DNA of 64,000 nt from assembly GCF_000025265.1 (NCBI RefSeq), contig NC_013739.1:1674001-1738000 (forward strand). Direction: 5' to 3'. The position numbers were made by a program, and so were the translations under genes. This DNA is from Conexibacter woesei DSM 14684 (GTDB taxonomy: Bacteria > Actinomycetota > Thermoleophilia > Solirubrobacterales > Solirubrobacteraceae). Under the pieces are notes generated by a model, which was not told where the DNA came from, did no database searches, and saw nothing but the letters and a program-made list of their open reading frames with translations. Of the stretch, positions 16,235 to 24,640 are shown piece after piece; the stretch's first letter is position 1, and each line of letters opens with the position of its first letter.

Positions 16235-16480
16235 ATGGTGACGACGCTGTACCGCTGCCCGACCCCGACCGACGTGCTCTGCCCGTGTGGTCGTGTCGCG
16301 CGGGCGCTGCGGCGGGCCGGCGTCGAGTACGACGAGGTGCGCGTGCCGCACCGCCGTTCGCGGCGCGCGCAGATCGAGCAGCTCACCGGGCAGCGTCGTG
16401 TGCCCGTCGTCGAGCTCGACGGCGAGGCGATCTGCGACTCCCGCCGGATCGTCGAGCACCTCAGCGCGCGAGCGCGCTAG
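16235..16480 (+). CDS. thioredoxin-fold protein (glutaredoxin/GST N-terminal-like)
   Basis: 81 residues, one thioredoxin-fold domain: TLYRCP, a CPCGRVARALRRAGVEYD segment with a CPxC-type redox motif at the helix start, the cis-Pro loop RVPVVELDG, and CDSRRIVEHL. This is the pattern of stand-alone GST N-terminal/glutaredoxin-like proteins. Actinobacteria generally use mycothiol, so the natural thiol partner is uncertain. Could be a thiol-disulfide exchanger or a truncated GST. Confidence 0.8.
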   Translation: MVTTLYRCPTPTDVLCPCGRVARALRRAGVEYDEVRVPHRRSRRAQIEQLTGQRRVPVVELDGEAICDSRRIVEHLSARAR

Positions 16481-16515
16481 CAGGCAGGCCGCGCGGGCCG
16501 TTCAGGATCGGTCAC

Positions 16516-16521
16516 TACAGT
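16516..16521 (+). promoter_or_regulatory. -10 box for a leaderless transcript
   Basis: TACAGT seven nt before the ATG at 16529, with no SD between them. Same spacing as the other start-proximal -10 boxes in the window. Confidence 0.55.
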
Positions 16522-16528
16522 CCCGCGC

Positions 16529-18256
16529 ATGCTCGCCCGCGTCCTCACCGCGACCGGCCTGTTCGCCGCGGTCGCCACCGTCGCCGCGCCAAGCGCGGCT
16601 GCCAGAGACCCGATCGTCCCGCTCTCCGACGTCCACCGCGGGATGACGTGCACCGCGCGGACCGTCGTGCAGGGGACGACGATCACGACGTTCGGCGTCG
16701 AGGTGCTCGACGTCGTCGACGACGTCAGCGGAACCGGCCCGCGGATCCTCGTGCGCGTCTCGGGCGACGCGGTCGCCGGCAGCGGGATCGCGTCGGGCTT
16801 CTCGGGCTCGCCCGTCTACTGCGCCGATCGCACCGGGGCGGTCGGCAACGCCGGCGCGGTCTCGGCGACGATCGGGCAGTACGGCAACGACGTCGGGCTC
16901 GTGACGCCGATCGAGCAGCTGCTCGGGTTGCGCGCGAAGCCGCCGTCCGGGGCGCGCAAGGCGACGCGCGCCGAGGCGGCGAGCGTGAGACCGATCGCGG
17001 CGCCGCTGACGTTCACCGGCCTCTCGCCGGCGCTCGCCCGGCTCGTCGAACGCGCTGGCCGCGCCGCCGGCCGCAGGTACGTCGCCGCGCCGACCGGCCC
17101 GCTCGCGACGTTCGGGCCGCAGCCGCTCGTGCCGGGCGCCTCGATGGCCGCCGCCTACTCGACGGGCGCGATCGGGGCGAGCGCGATCGGCACCGTCACC
17201 TACCGCGACGGCGCGACGGTCTACGGCTTCGGCCACCAGCTCGACGGCGCAGGGCGCCGCTCGCTCGTGCTGCAGGACGCCTACGTCTTCACCGTCGTCG
17301 ACAACCCGCTCGACACGAGCGAGTCGAGCTCCTACAAGCTGGCCGCGCCGGGGCACGCGCTCGGGACGCTCTCCAACGACGCGCCGGCCGCCGTCGTCGG
17401 CACCGTCGGAGAGAGCGCTCCGACGATCCCGTTCACCGTCCGGGTCCGCGATCGCGATCGCGGCAGAACGCTGCGGCAGCGGACCGAGGTGGCGGACGAG
17501 GTCGACGTCGGCGACCCGACCGGCCAGGGCCTGCTGCCGACGATCGGCCCGATGGCGCTCGCGCAGGCGGTGACGGCGGCGTTCGACGGCGCGCCGGCGC
17601 GCGAGAGCGGCGTGCTCTGCCTGCGCGTGACGGTGCGCGAGGCGCGCTCGCCGCTGCGGTTCTGCAACCGCTACGTCGCCAACGGCCAGGACACCGGCGG
17701 CGTGCCCGCGCTGGCGCTCGCGATGGGCAGCGACGTGACGAGCGCGCTGACGGCAGTCGACCAGGCCCGTTTCGCGAACCTCCACGTCACCTCCGTCTAC
17801 GCCGACGTCGCGTTCTCGCGCGGCCTGGAGCTGGCGACGATCGTTGGGGTCAGCGGTCCGCGCGCGCTCCGTCGCGGCGGCACGGCGCGGGTGCGCCTGC
17901 GCGTGCGCGAGTTCCGCGGTCCGCTGCGCACGATCCCGGTGACGCTCTCGGTCCCGCGCGACGCGCCGCTCGGCGAGCAGCAGCTGCGGATCGCCGGCAC
18001 GCCGCTCGACACGGTCGACAGCGGCGGCGAGACGACGCTCGTGATCGACGTCGGCGGGGGCGGCGACGGGACCGACGGCGGCGGCGCGCAGTCGATGGAG
18101 GAGGTGCGGGCCCGCTTCGGCGGCACCGCGCGCTACGACGGGCTGCGGGCGCGGCTGGGCTCCGCGCGCTGGCGCGCCGCACGCGACGATCGCCTGCGGA
18201 TCGACGGGCGCGGCACGCTTGATGTCGTCGTGAAGCGCGCTGGGAGCGGGCGCTAG
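16529..18256 (+). CDS. secreted S55 (SpoIVB-like) peptidase-family protein
   Basis: 575 residues. Signal peptide: MLARVLTATGLFAAVATVAAP, cleavage near AAA-R. The body matches the S55 family: DVHRGMTCTARTVVQGT, the nucleophile-containing GFSGSPVY (Gly-x-Ser-Gly-Ser-Pro), TPIEQLL, and a VYGFGHQLD segment carrying the His. These motifs occur in SpoIVB and in secreted S55 homologues of non-sporulating bacteria. No PDZ domain is obvious. A C-terminal beta-rich stretch (RVRLRVREFRGPLRTIPVT) may be an Ig-like module. Substrate unknown. It overlaps the convergent glutaredoxin gene by 4 bp. Confidence 0.78.
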   Translation: MLARVLTATGLFAAVATVAAPSAAARDPIVPLSDVHRGMTCTARTVVQGTTITTFGVEVLDVVDDVSGTGPRILVRVSGDAVAGSGIASGFSGSPVYCADRTGAVGNAGAVSATIGQYGNDVGLVTPIEQLLGLRAKPPSGARKATRAEAASVRPIAAPLTFTGLSPALARLVERAGRAAGRRYVAAPTGPLATFGPQPLVPGASMAAAYSTGAIGASAIGTVTYRDGATVYGFGHQLDGAGRRSLVLQDAYVFTVVDNPLDTSESSSYKLAAPGHALGTLSNDAPAAVVGTVGESAPTIPFTVRVRDRDRGRTLRQRTEVADEVDVGDPTGQGLLPTIGPMALAQAVTAAFDGAPARESGVLCLRVTVREARSPLRFCNRYVANGQDTGGVPALALAMGSDVTSALTAVDQARFANLHVTSVYADVAFSRGLELATIVGVSGPRALRRGGTARVRLRVREFRGPLRTIPVTLSVPRDAPLGEQQLRIAGTPLDTVDSGGETTLVIDVGGGGDGTDGGGAQSMEEVRARFGGTARYDGLRARLGSARWRAARDDRLRIDGRGTLDVVVKRAGSGR

Positions 18257-18660
18257 CTCAGGCGGTTCTCGATCGAGAGTGGGGCGGCGGGCGCCGCCTC
18301 GCCCTCGGGCGCTGCCTGCGGCTCGGGCGCGGCCGGCTGCTCGACACCGAGCACCTGCGCCAGCTCGCCGCTCTCGTACATCTCGGCGACGATGTCGGCG
18401 CCGCCGATCAGCTCGCCTCTGACGAACAGCTGCGGGATCGTCGGCCAGTTCGAGAGCGCCGACAGCTCTTGGCGGATGCGCGGGTCGGGCAGGATGTCGA
18501 CCGCCGCGAACGGGGTGTCGAGCGCCTGCAGCGCCGCCGCGGTGCGCGCCGAGAAGCCGCACATCGGCTGCTCCGGCGTGCCCTTCATGAACAGGATGAC
18601 CGGGTTCTCGGCGATCGCTTCGCTGATCGCGTCCCGGAGTGGGTTCGGCTGGTCGCTCAC
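18253..18660 (-). CDS. monothiol glutaredoxin (CGFS, Grx4/GrxD type)
   Basis: 135 residues from GTG 18660. The domain contains NPVILFMKGTPEQPMCGFSA with the diagnostic CGFS active site, WPTIPQLFVRGELIGGADI (cis-Pro, glutathione-binding WPTxPQ) and EMYESGEL. An Ala/Pro/Glu-rich tail of ~30 residues follows. CGFS glutaredoxins ligate a [2Fe-2S] cluster with glutathione and partner with BolA. The BolA gene is immediately upstream with a GTGA overlap, making an operon. Presence in an apparent actinobacterium raises the question of which thiol completes the cluster. Confidence 0.95.
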   Translation of the reverse strand: MSDQPNPLRDAISEAIAENPVILFMKGTPEQPMCGFSARTAAALQALDTPFAAVDILPDPRIRQELSALSNWPTIPQLFVRGELIGGADIVAEMYESGELAQVLGVEQPAAPEPQAAPEGEAAPAAPLSIENRLS

Positions 18661-18893
18661 GATGAAGTCCTCACTGGGGCCTTGGTCTGCAGGGCGAGGG
18701 CGTGGATGCGTCCCCCGAGCTCGCCCTCGAACACGTCGTAGACGAGCCGGTGCTGGGCGATCCGGCTCAGTCCCTCGAACTGGGGTGCGACGACGACGGC
18801 CTCGAAGTGGTGCCCGTCGTCCCCCTTGACGTCCGCGGAGGAGCCCGGGAGCCCTTCCTCGATCCGCTGCTTCAGCTCTTCGCTCGTCGCCAT
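18657..18893 (-). CDS. BolA family protein
   Basis: 78 residues from ATG 18893. Motifs: ELKQRIEEGLPGSSADVKG, the GHHFEAVVVAPQFEGLSRIAQHRLVY core (conserved H.RL.Y at the end) and IHALALQTKAP. The helical H.R..Y segment and the His-containing loop coordinate Fe-S with CGFS glutaredoxin. A -10 TACTCT eight nt upstream with no SD suggests a leaderless mRNA. Heads the BolA-Grx operon, divergent from ErpA: together an Fe-S delivery group. Confidence 0.93.
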   Translation of the reverse strand: MATSEELKQRIEEGLPGSSADVKGDDGHHFEAVVVAPQFEGLSRIAQHRLVYDVFEGELGGRIHALALQTKAPVRTSS

Positions 18894-18901
18894 AGAGGTC
18901 A

Positions 18902-18907
18902 AGAGTA
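18902..18907 (-). promoter_or_regulatory. -10 box of BolA-Grx operon
   Basis: TACTCT on the minus strand, eight nt before the BolA ATG (18893), no SD. Confidence 0.5.
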
Positions 18908-18936
18908 GCGAGGCTCGTCGCGCTTCCGGGGGTCGC

Positions 18937-18942
18937 TACACT
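18937..18942 (+). promoter_or_regulatory. -10 box upstream of ErpA-like gene
   Basis: TACACT. A GTG at 18950 lies exactly seven nt downstream and is in frame with ErpA, so a leaderless start there would add 20 residues; the SD-led ATG at 19010 is the conserved start. Both could be used. Confidence 0.5.
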
Positions 18943-19009
18943 GAATGAAGTGATGGGGCGCGCACTGGCGTCCCACGCCCGAGCACCAGCGAACCCGACG
19001 GAGACGCAC

Positions 19010-19363
19010 ATGATCACGCTCACCGAGAAAGGCGCGGAGAAGGTCCACGAGTTCCTTGCTTCGCAGGGCTCCGAAGTCGAGACCGCCGGCCTGCGCGTCG
19101 GCGTCCGCGGCGGCGGCTGCTCGGGCTTCCAGTACGCGCTCGCGTTCGACCAGGAGCGCGACGGCGACGTCGTCTTCGAGGACAGAGGCATCCGCCTGCT
19201 GGTCGACAAGCCGAGCCTCCCGTACGTCCACGGCTCCGTGATCGACTACGTCGACGAGATGCAGGGCGCCGGCTTCAAGGTCGACAACCCCAACGTCGTC
19301 GCGGCCTGCGGCTGCGGCTCCTCCTTCCGCGTGGCGGAGGAGGAAGAGGTCTCGGCGGTCTGA
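19010..19363 (+). CDS. erpA: iron-sulfur cluster insertion protein (HesB/IscA/ErpA family)
   Basis: 117 residues from ATG 19010 (GGAG 7 nt upstream). A-type carrier motifs: MITLTEKGAEKVHEFL, GLRVGVRGGGCSGFQYAL, and the C-terminal ACGCGSSF. The three cysteines (GGGCSG, CGCGSS) bind the cluster. It hands Fe-S clusters to apoproteins. Divergent from BolA-CGFS glutaredoxin, which supports a shared Fe-S trafficking role. Symbol given for the ErpA/HesB type; IscA-like naming is equally possible. Confidence 0.92.
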   Translation: MITLTEKGAEKVHEFLASQGSEVETAGLRVGVRGGGCSGFQYALAFDQERDGDVVFEDRGIRLLVDKPSLPYVHGSVIDYVDEMQGAGFKVDNPNVVAACGCGSSFRVAEEEEVSAV

Positions 19364-19371
19364 CGCCGTCC

Positions 19372-19395
19372 GGGCGGCGCGTTCACGCGCCGCCC
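19372..19395 (+). terminator. terminator after erpA
   Basis: GGGCGGCGCG-TTCA-CGCGCCGCCC, perfect 10-bp stem, 4-nt loop, nine bases after the erpA stop. No long T-run follows. Confidence 0.8.
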
Positions 19396-19469
19396 GCCTG
19401 AAGCGGAGTTCCGCATGAGAGCTCTGTAAAGGTTCGGGTAACCCGCGCGGGAGCCGCCTGCATCCGCGA

Positions 19470-19475
19470 TAGGAT
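19470..19475 (+). promoter_or_regulatory. -10 box of glycosyltransferase-flippase gene
   Basis: TAGGAT, seven nt before ATG 19483, no SD: leaderless arrangement. Confidence 0.5.
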
Positions 19476-19482
19476 CCGCACG

Positions 19483-21810
19483 ATGCGCATTGCCCTGGTC
19501 TCGCCCTATTCGTGGACCTACCCGGGCGGCGTCACTCGGCACATCGAGGCCCTCGCCGAGTCTTTTCTGACCGACGGCCATGACGTGCGTGTGCTCGCTC
19601 CCTTCGATCCCGACGATCGCAGGACCCGGTTGCTGCACAGAGGCGCCGCTCCGCAGCGGCGTGAGGTTCCCGACTACCTGATCCCGCTCGGCGGGACGAT
19701 CGGCTTGAGGGCGAACGGCGCGGTCTCCAACCTGATGGCGACGCCGAACGGCGTCAGCCGCATGCGTCACGAGCTGCGCAACGGCGGCTACGACGTCGTC
19801 CACCTGCACGAGCCGATCGTGCCGAGACTCGGCTGGGACGCCTGCGTGAGCGCGAACGCGCCGCTCGTCGGCACGTTCCACGCCTACTCGACCAACCGCA
19901 TCACGAACAACATGGCCAACGTGATGGGCGCGCGGCGGATGCTCAACCACCTGCACGTGCGGGTCGCGGTGTCGGAAGCCGCCGCCTGGACGGCGCAGCG
20001 GTTCTTCGGCGGCCGCTACCGGATCATCCCCAACGGCGTCGCGGTCCCCGACCTCGGCACGCCGAAGGAGCCGTCCGACAGGCTCCGGGTGGCGTTCGTC
20101 GGCCAGGCGGTCGAGCGCAAGGGCCTGCCGATCCTGCTGCGCGCGTTCGAGGCGCTGCGCGAGCACATCCCGGTCGAGCTGACGATCGTCGGCGCCAACC
20201 GCGAGGAGGTCGAGCCGCTGCTGCTCGACGACCGCGGCATCACCGTCCTCGGCCGCGTCGACGACGACGAGAAGCGCCGCGTGCTGGAGCGCGCCGACGT
20301 GCTGTGCGCGCCGTCGCTCGGCGGCGAGAGCTTCGGGATGGTGCTGACGGAGGCGTTCGCCGCCGGCACGCCGGTCGTCGCCTCCGACATCGCCGGCTAC
20401 CGCGACGTCGTGCGCGACGGCACCGACGGCGTGCTCGTGCCGCGCGGTGACGCGACCGCGCTCGCCGAGACGCTGCGAGACCTGTGGCTGGAGCCGCGCA
20501 GACGCGCGGCGATGGGCGTCGCCGCGGCCGCGCACGCGCAGCGGTTCGCCTGGCCGCGCGTCTCCGCGGAGGTCATCGACGCCTACCAGGACGCGATCGA
20601 GACGCCCTCGCCGCGCACCACCGCGGAGCGGATCGGCGTGCGCGTCGGCACCGTTCCCGCCGACCTCAAGCCGAAGGTGCGCGCCCAACGGCTCGCGAGC
20701 ATCGAGCCGCCGCCGGTCGCCGGTACGCGTCGCCCTGCGATCGCGCTGCTGCGGCGCGTCGTGATGGCGCTGCTCGCGCTCGCCGTCGTCGCCGGCTCCG
20801 TGCTCGCGTTCAGACGCATCGGCGTCGACCGCGTCGTCAACGCGCTGCTCGACTCCAGCCCCGCATGGGTGCTCGTCGGCCTCGGGATCATGTGCGCCTC
20901 GATGGCGGTGCGTGCCGTCGCGTGGAGAGCGATCCTCGAGGCGGCGCTGCCGAACGGCCGCGTCCGATTGCGCGACGCGATGCAGGGCACGTTCATCGGC
21001 GTGCTGATGTCGGCGACGCTGCCGGCACGCCTCGGCGAGCCGTCGCGTGCGCTGATCGTCGCGCGCCGCACGGGGCGCCCGCGCGAGCACTTCCCGATCG
21101 TGCTCGGCACGATCGTCTCCCAGACGCTGCTCAACATCGTCGCGCTGGTGCTGCTCGGGATCGTGACGTTCTCGTCGGTGAGCATCTTCAGCGGCCACCA
21201 GGACGCGCTGCTGTTCGCGACGATCGCGCCGCTCGTGCTGCTCGCGATCGTGCTGATCGCGCCGCCGCTGCTGAGCGCCGGGCGCCACACGCGCTTCACC
21301 AAGCTGCAGGAGCTGACCGGGCAGGCGCGGCGCGCGCTCGGCCGTGTGCGCGACGGCCTGATGGTCTTCCGCAACCCGCGCCTCGGCGCGACGGCGCTGT
21401 TCGCGCAGCTCGGCGCGTGGGTGCTGCAGTGGATCTCCTGCTACGTCCTGCTCGTCGCGTTCGGCCTCGACGACAAGGCCGACCTGACCGCCGCGGCCGC
21501 CGTCCTCTTCGCCGTCAACGTGACGGCCGTGCTGCCGGCGACGCCCTCGAACCTCGGCATCTTCCAGGCGGCGTGCGTCGTCGTCCTGCACAAGGGCTAC
21601 GGCGTCTCGCAGGCCGACGCGCTCGGCTACGGCATCGTGCTGCAGGCGGTCGAGATCGCGACGGCGGTGCTGATGGGCATGCCCGCGCTGCTGAAGGAGG
21701 GGCTGTCGTGGAAGGACGTGCGGCTCCGCGCGATGCAGACCTCGCCCGTCAAGCTGCGCGCCCACCCGCGCCAGCGCCACGCCGGCGGCGCGGCGCAGAG
21801 CGAAGCCTGA
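19483..21810 (+). CDS. PimA-like GT4 glycosyltransferase fused to an LPG-synthase/UPF0104-type membrane domain
   Basis: 775 residues in two parts. Residues 1 to ~390 are a GT-B glycosyltransferase: SPYSWTYPGGVTRHIEAL, VVHLHEPIVP, FHAYSTN, IIPNGV, FVGQAVERKGLPILLRAF and the sugar-nucleotide EX7E motif in GGESFGMVLTEAFAAGTPVVA. These closely resemble phosphatidyl-myo-inositol mannosyltransferase PimA. Residues ~425-760 hold eight or more membrane helices with AWRAILEAALPNG, SATLPARLGEPSRALIVAR and NVTAVLPATPSNLGIFQ, typical of the lysylphosphatidylglycerol-synthase TM/UPF0104 family, some of which act as lipid flippases. One polypeptide may thus glycosylate a lipid and translocate it. Leaderless start. 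Confidence 0.88.
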   Translation: MRIALVSPYSWTYPGGVTRHIEALAESFLTDGHDVRVLAPFDPDDRRTRLLHRGAAPQRREVPDYLIPLGGTIGLRANGAVSNLMATPNGVSRMRHELRNGGYDVVHLHEPIVPRLGWDACVSANAPLVGTFHAYSTNRITNNMANVMGARRMLNHLHVRVAVSEAAAWTAQRFFGGRYRIIPNGVAVPDLGTPKEPSDRLRVAFVGQAVERKGLPILLRAFEALREHIPVELTIVGANREEVEPLLLDDRGITVLGRVDDDEKRRVLERADVLCAPSLGGESFGMVLTEAFAAGTPVVASDIAGYRDVVRDGTDGVLVPRGDATALAETLRDLWLEPRRRAAMGVAAAAHAQRFAWPRVSAEVIDAYQDAIETPSPRTTAERIGVRVGTVPADLKPKVRAQRLASIEPPPVAGTRRPAIALLRRVVMALLALAVVAGSVLAFRRIGVDRVVNALLDSSPAWVLVGLGIMCASMAVRAVAWRAILEAALPNGRVRLRDAMQGTFIGVLMSATLPARLGEPSRALIVARRTGRPREHFPIVLGTIVSQTLLNIVALVLLGIVTFSSVSIFSGHQDALLFATIAPLVLLAIVLIAPPLLSAGRHTRFTKLQELTGQARRALGRVRDGLMVFRNPRLGATALFAQLGAWVLQWISCYVLLVAFGLDDKADLTAAAAVLFAVNVTAVLPATPSNLGIFQAACVVVLHKGYGVSQADALGYGIVLQAVEIATAVLMGMPALLKEGLSWKDVRLRAMQTSPVKLRAHPRQRHAGGAAQSEA

Positions 21811-21828
21811 CGCCGCCGAGCCGGCCCG

Positions 21829-22584
21829 CTATTTGACGACGAGCGCGAGCACGGCGCCGACGATCACGATGCTCTGCGCGGAGTGGATCGCGATGCCCAT
21901 CAGCGCACTCTCGTAGCGGCGCGACGGCCAGGCGAACAGCAGACCGGCGACGATCGCACTCGGGATCGCCCACGGCATGTGGAGGTGGTAGAGCCCCGTC
22001 AGGACGCCGTTGGCGACCCAGTCGCGTCTGCCGAACGCGCCCTGCATCCGCGGCAGCAGCAGGCCGCGGAACATCAGCTCCTCGCCGAGCACGGTGTTGA
22101 ACAGCGCGAGCAGCGCGACGAGCGCGAACCAGCCCCAGGCGCCCGCGAACAGGCGCTCGGCCGCGTCGGTGCCGAGGAACGCGCCGAGGTCGCGCTCGTC
22201 CGGCGCGGGGAAGTCGATCGGCAGCTCCTGCAGCAGCGCGAACGCGAGCGCGAAGGCGAGCGCCCACGCCCACAGGCGCCCGCCGGTCTGCCCGGTCGCC
22301 TCGTCGTGCGGCGAGCGCAGCCACAGCGCCTGCCGCACCCGCGACCAGCGCAGCGTCCCCTGCTCGCGGCGGACGAGCAGCACGACGAGCGCGAACTGCC
22401 ACACCAGGCCCGCGGTCAGGCAGACGATCAGCGCCTTCGCGAGCGGCACCTCGCCGCCGAGCCGGTCCTCCAGCAGCGGCGTCAGCACCCACGCCGCCAC
22501 GCCCATCGGCACCGCGGCGGCGGCCCACACCGCGAGGATCCGTGCGAGCGACCATTGCGGGATTGCGGCGCGTCCGTCGGACAT
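21829..22584 (-). CDS. CPBP family intramembrane metalloprotease (CAAX/Abi)
   Basis: 251 residues with about seven hydrophobic helices. The CPBP motifs are present: EE..R in LGEELMFRGLLLPRM, a His in LYHLHMPW, and HSAQS near the C-terminus. Related proteins are Rce1-like prenyl proteases or bacterial membrane glutamic/metallo-peptidases, often with unknown substrates. Ends 18 bp from the convergent glycosyltransferase gene; divergent from the two-component system. Confidence 0.92.
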   Translation of the reverse strand: MSDGRAAIPQWSLARILAVWAAAAVPMGVAAWVLTPLLEDRLGGEVPLAKALIVCLTAGLVWQFALVVLLVRREQGTLRWSRVRQALWLRSPHDEATGQTGGRLWAWALAFALAFALLQELPIDFPAPDERDLGAFLGTDAAERLFAGAWGWFALVALLALFNTVLGEELMFRGLLLPRMQGAFGRRDWVANGVLTGLYHLHMPWAIPSAIVAGLLFAWPSRRYESALMGIAIHSAQSIVIVGAVLALVVK

Positions 22585-22726
22585 CCGATCACCTCTCGTC
22601 GTGATGGCGCGCCATGCGGCGCCTCGAGGGCGACGACGCTACGGCCGCGCCGCCGCGCCATCGTCCTCATCGCGAGCGATTCCGACGGTCATCCCGCGGG
22701 ATGACGACAGCGCGCAGGCGCGGCGG

Positions 22727-22732
22727 TACGGT
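22727..22732 (+). promoter_or_regulatory. -10 box of histidine kinase gene
   Basis: TACGGT, seven nt before ATG 22740, no SD. Supports 22740 rather than the in-frame ATG at 22701 as start. Confidence 0.5.
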
Positions 22733-22739
22733 GGGCGCG

Positions 22740-23918
22740 ATGAGCACCGCCGTCAACGACTCGCGCGTCGCCGGAGCGCGGCGCGCCGACGCCGGGCTCG
22801 CGGCGGCCGCCGCGGCGGCAGTGTTCGCCGACGCGCTCGCCGACGGCGGCGAGGGCGGCTGGGGGCTGATGCTGCTCACGTCGGTCGCGATGTGCGCGCC
22901 GCTGGCGTGGCGCCGGACCGAGCCCGTCGCCGCGCTCGTCGGCGTGATGCTCGGCGCGCTGCTCCACACCGCGCTCGGCACCGCGGTGCCGGACTCGGCG
23001 CTCGCGTTCCTCGTCGCGCTGTTCGCCTGCTACTCGGTCGCCGCGCACGCGCCGCTGACGGGCGCGCTCGCAGGCCTCGCGGTCGCCGTCGCCGGCTCGG
23101 CCGCGGTCGTCCGCGTCGCCGACGCCGCGGCGCCGGTCAGCGACTTCCTCGCGCCGGCGCTGTTCTTCCCGCTCGTGTGGGGGCTCGGCCGGGTCGTCCA
23201 CGGCCGCGTCGTGCAGACGCTCCAGCTGCGGCGCAGCGCGCAGCGGCTGGAGGCCGAGCGCGACGAGCGCGCTCGGGCGGCCGTCGCGGCCGAACGGGCG
23301 CGGATCGCACGCGAGCTGCACGACATCGTCGCCCACGGCGTCAGCGTGATGGTCGTCCAGTCGGGTGCCGCGCGGCGGCTGCTGGAGTCCGACCCGGCGA
23401 CGGCGCGGCGGGCGCTGGAGCACGTCGAGGCGACCGGCCGCGACGCGCTCGCCGAGATGCGGCGGATGCTCGGCGTCCTGCGGCGCGCCGACGACGACCT
23501 CGCGCTGACGCCGCAACCGCGCCTGGACCAGCTCGACGTGCTCGTGCGCCGCACGCGCGACGCCGGGCTGCCCGTCGACGTGCGCGTCGAAGGCGACCGC
23601 ACCGAGCTGACCGCGGGCGTCGACCTCGTCGCCTATCGCGTGGTGCAGGAGGCGCTGACGAACGTGCTCAAGCACGCTCGTGCGACGCGCGCGGTCGTCG
23701 AGCTGCGCTACGGCGCGACCGCGCTGGCGCTGGAGATCTCCGACGACGGTAGGCCCGGCGGCACGCCGCCGGCCGCCGCTGCGGGCGATGGTCACGGGCT
23801 CGTCGGGATGCGCGAGCGGGTGACGCTCTACGGCGGCCGCGTCGAGGCGGCCGCCGGTGCCGGCGGCGGCTTCCGCGTCAGCGCGCTGCTGCCGTACGAC
23901 GCGGGCGGGTCCCCGTGA
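22740..23918 (+). CDS. NarL-type sensor histidine kinase (HisKA_3)
   Basis: 392 residues. Four or five membrane helices occupy ~20-160 (LAAAAAAAVFADAL, LVGVMLGALLHTALG, FLVALFACYSVAA, ALAGLAVAVAGSAAVV, LAPALFFPLVWGL). A coiled coil (QLRRSAQRLEAERDER) leads to the HisKA_3 phosphoacceptor ARELHDIVAHGVSVMVVQSG. The HATPase has VVQEALTNVLKHARA (N box), ISDDGRPG and GHGLVGMRERV. It would autophosphorylate on the LHD histidine and pass the phosphate to the response regulator 4 bp overlapped downstream. Signal unknown; the lack of an extracytoplasmic loop domain suggests membrane or envelope sensing. Confidence 0.93.
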   Translation: MSTAVNDSRVAGARRADAGLAAAAAAAVFADALADGGEGGWGLMLLTSVAMCAPLAWRRTEPVAALVGVMLGALLHTALGTAVPDSALAFLVALFACYSVAAHAPLTGALAGLAVAVAGSAAVVRVADAAAPVSDFLAPALFFPLVWGLGRVVHGRVVQTLQLRRSAQRLEAERDERARAAVAAERARIARELHDIVAHGVSVMVVQSGAARRLLESDPATARRALEHVEATGRDALAEMRRMLGVLRRADDDLALTPQPRLDQLDVLVRRTRDAGLPVDVRVEGDRTELTAGVDLVAYRVVQEALTNVLKHARATRAVVELRYGATALALEISDDGRPGGTPPAAAAGDGHGLVGMRERVTLYGGRVEAAAGAGGGFRVSALLPYDAGGSP

Positions 23919-24604
23919 CGATTCGCGTCGTCGTCGCCGACGACCACGAGCTGGTGCGGACCGGCTTCAAGCTGATCCTCGAGGCCGAGCCCGACGTCGC
24001 GGTCGTGGGGGAGGCGCGCGACGGCGCCGAAGCCGTCGAGCTGGTCGCGCGGGAGCGCCCCGACGTCGTGCTGATGGACATCCGCATGCCGCGGCTCGAC
24101 GGGATCGAGGCGACCCGCCGGGTCGCCGGCGAGGCTGTCCGTGTGCTCGTGCTGACGACGTTCGACCTCGACGAGTACGTCTACGCGGCGCTGCGCGCCG
24201 GCGCCTCCGGCTTCCTGCTGAAGGACACGCCCGCGGAGCAGCTCGTCGCCGGCGTGCGCGTCGTCGCCGCGGGCGACGCGCTGCTGTCGCCCTCGGTCAC
24301 GCGGCGCGTGATCGAGCAGTTCGCGCGCCCTGCTGGGTCGCTGGTCGGCGCCGGCAGTGTCGGCGCCGCGCGCCCGCCCGCGCTCGACGAGCTGACCGAG
24401 CGCGAGCTGGAGGTGCTGGAGCTGATCGCCTGCGGGCTCTCGAACGCGGAGATCGCGGAGCGCCTGGTCGTCGCCCAGACGACGGTCAAGACGCACGTCG
24501 CGCGGGTGCTGATGAAGCTCGGGCTGCGCGACCGCGTGCAGGCGGTCGTGCTGGCGTACGAGGCCGGCGTGGTCAGCCCGGGCGCGCCGTTGCCGCCCGG
24601 CTGA
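23915..24604 (+). CDS. NarL/FixJ-family response regulator
   Basis: 229 residues, GTG in the kinase stop. Receiver: DDHELVRTGF, phosphoacceptor Asp in VVLMDIRMPRLDG, Thr in VLVLTTFDLDEY, Lys in GFLLKDT. The C-terminal LuxR HTH reads LTERELEVLELIACGLSNAE...VAQTTVKTHVARVLMKLGLRDR. Partner of the upstream kinase. A linker with a GAGSVGAARPP stretch is longer than usual. Target promoters not identifiable here. Confidence 0.95.
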   Translation: MTIRVVVADDHELVRTGFKLILEAEPDVAVVGEARDGAEAVELVARERPDVVLMDIRMPRLDGIEATRRVAGEAVRVLVLTTFDLDEYVYAALRAGASGFLLKDTPAEQLVAGVRVVAAGDALLSPSVTRRVIEQFARPAGSLVGAGSVGAARPPALDELTERELEVLELIACGLSNAEIAERLVVAQTTVKTHVARVLMKLGLRDRVQAVVLAYEAGVVSPGAPLPPG

Positions 24605-24618
24605 CCGTCCCGCGAGGG

Positions 24619-24640
24619 GCGCGCTCCGCTAGGAGCGCGC
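24619..24640. terminator. bidirectional hairpin between response regulator and metH
   Basis: GCGCGCTCC-GCTA-GGAGCGCGC, perfect 9-bp stem, 4-nt loop. The loop contains the first base of the minus-strand metH stop codon, so the hairpin lies across the end of metH and 15 bp beyond the response-regulator stop. Confidence 0.75.
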
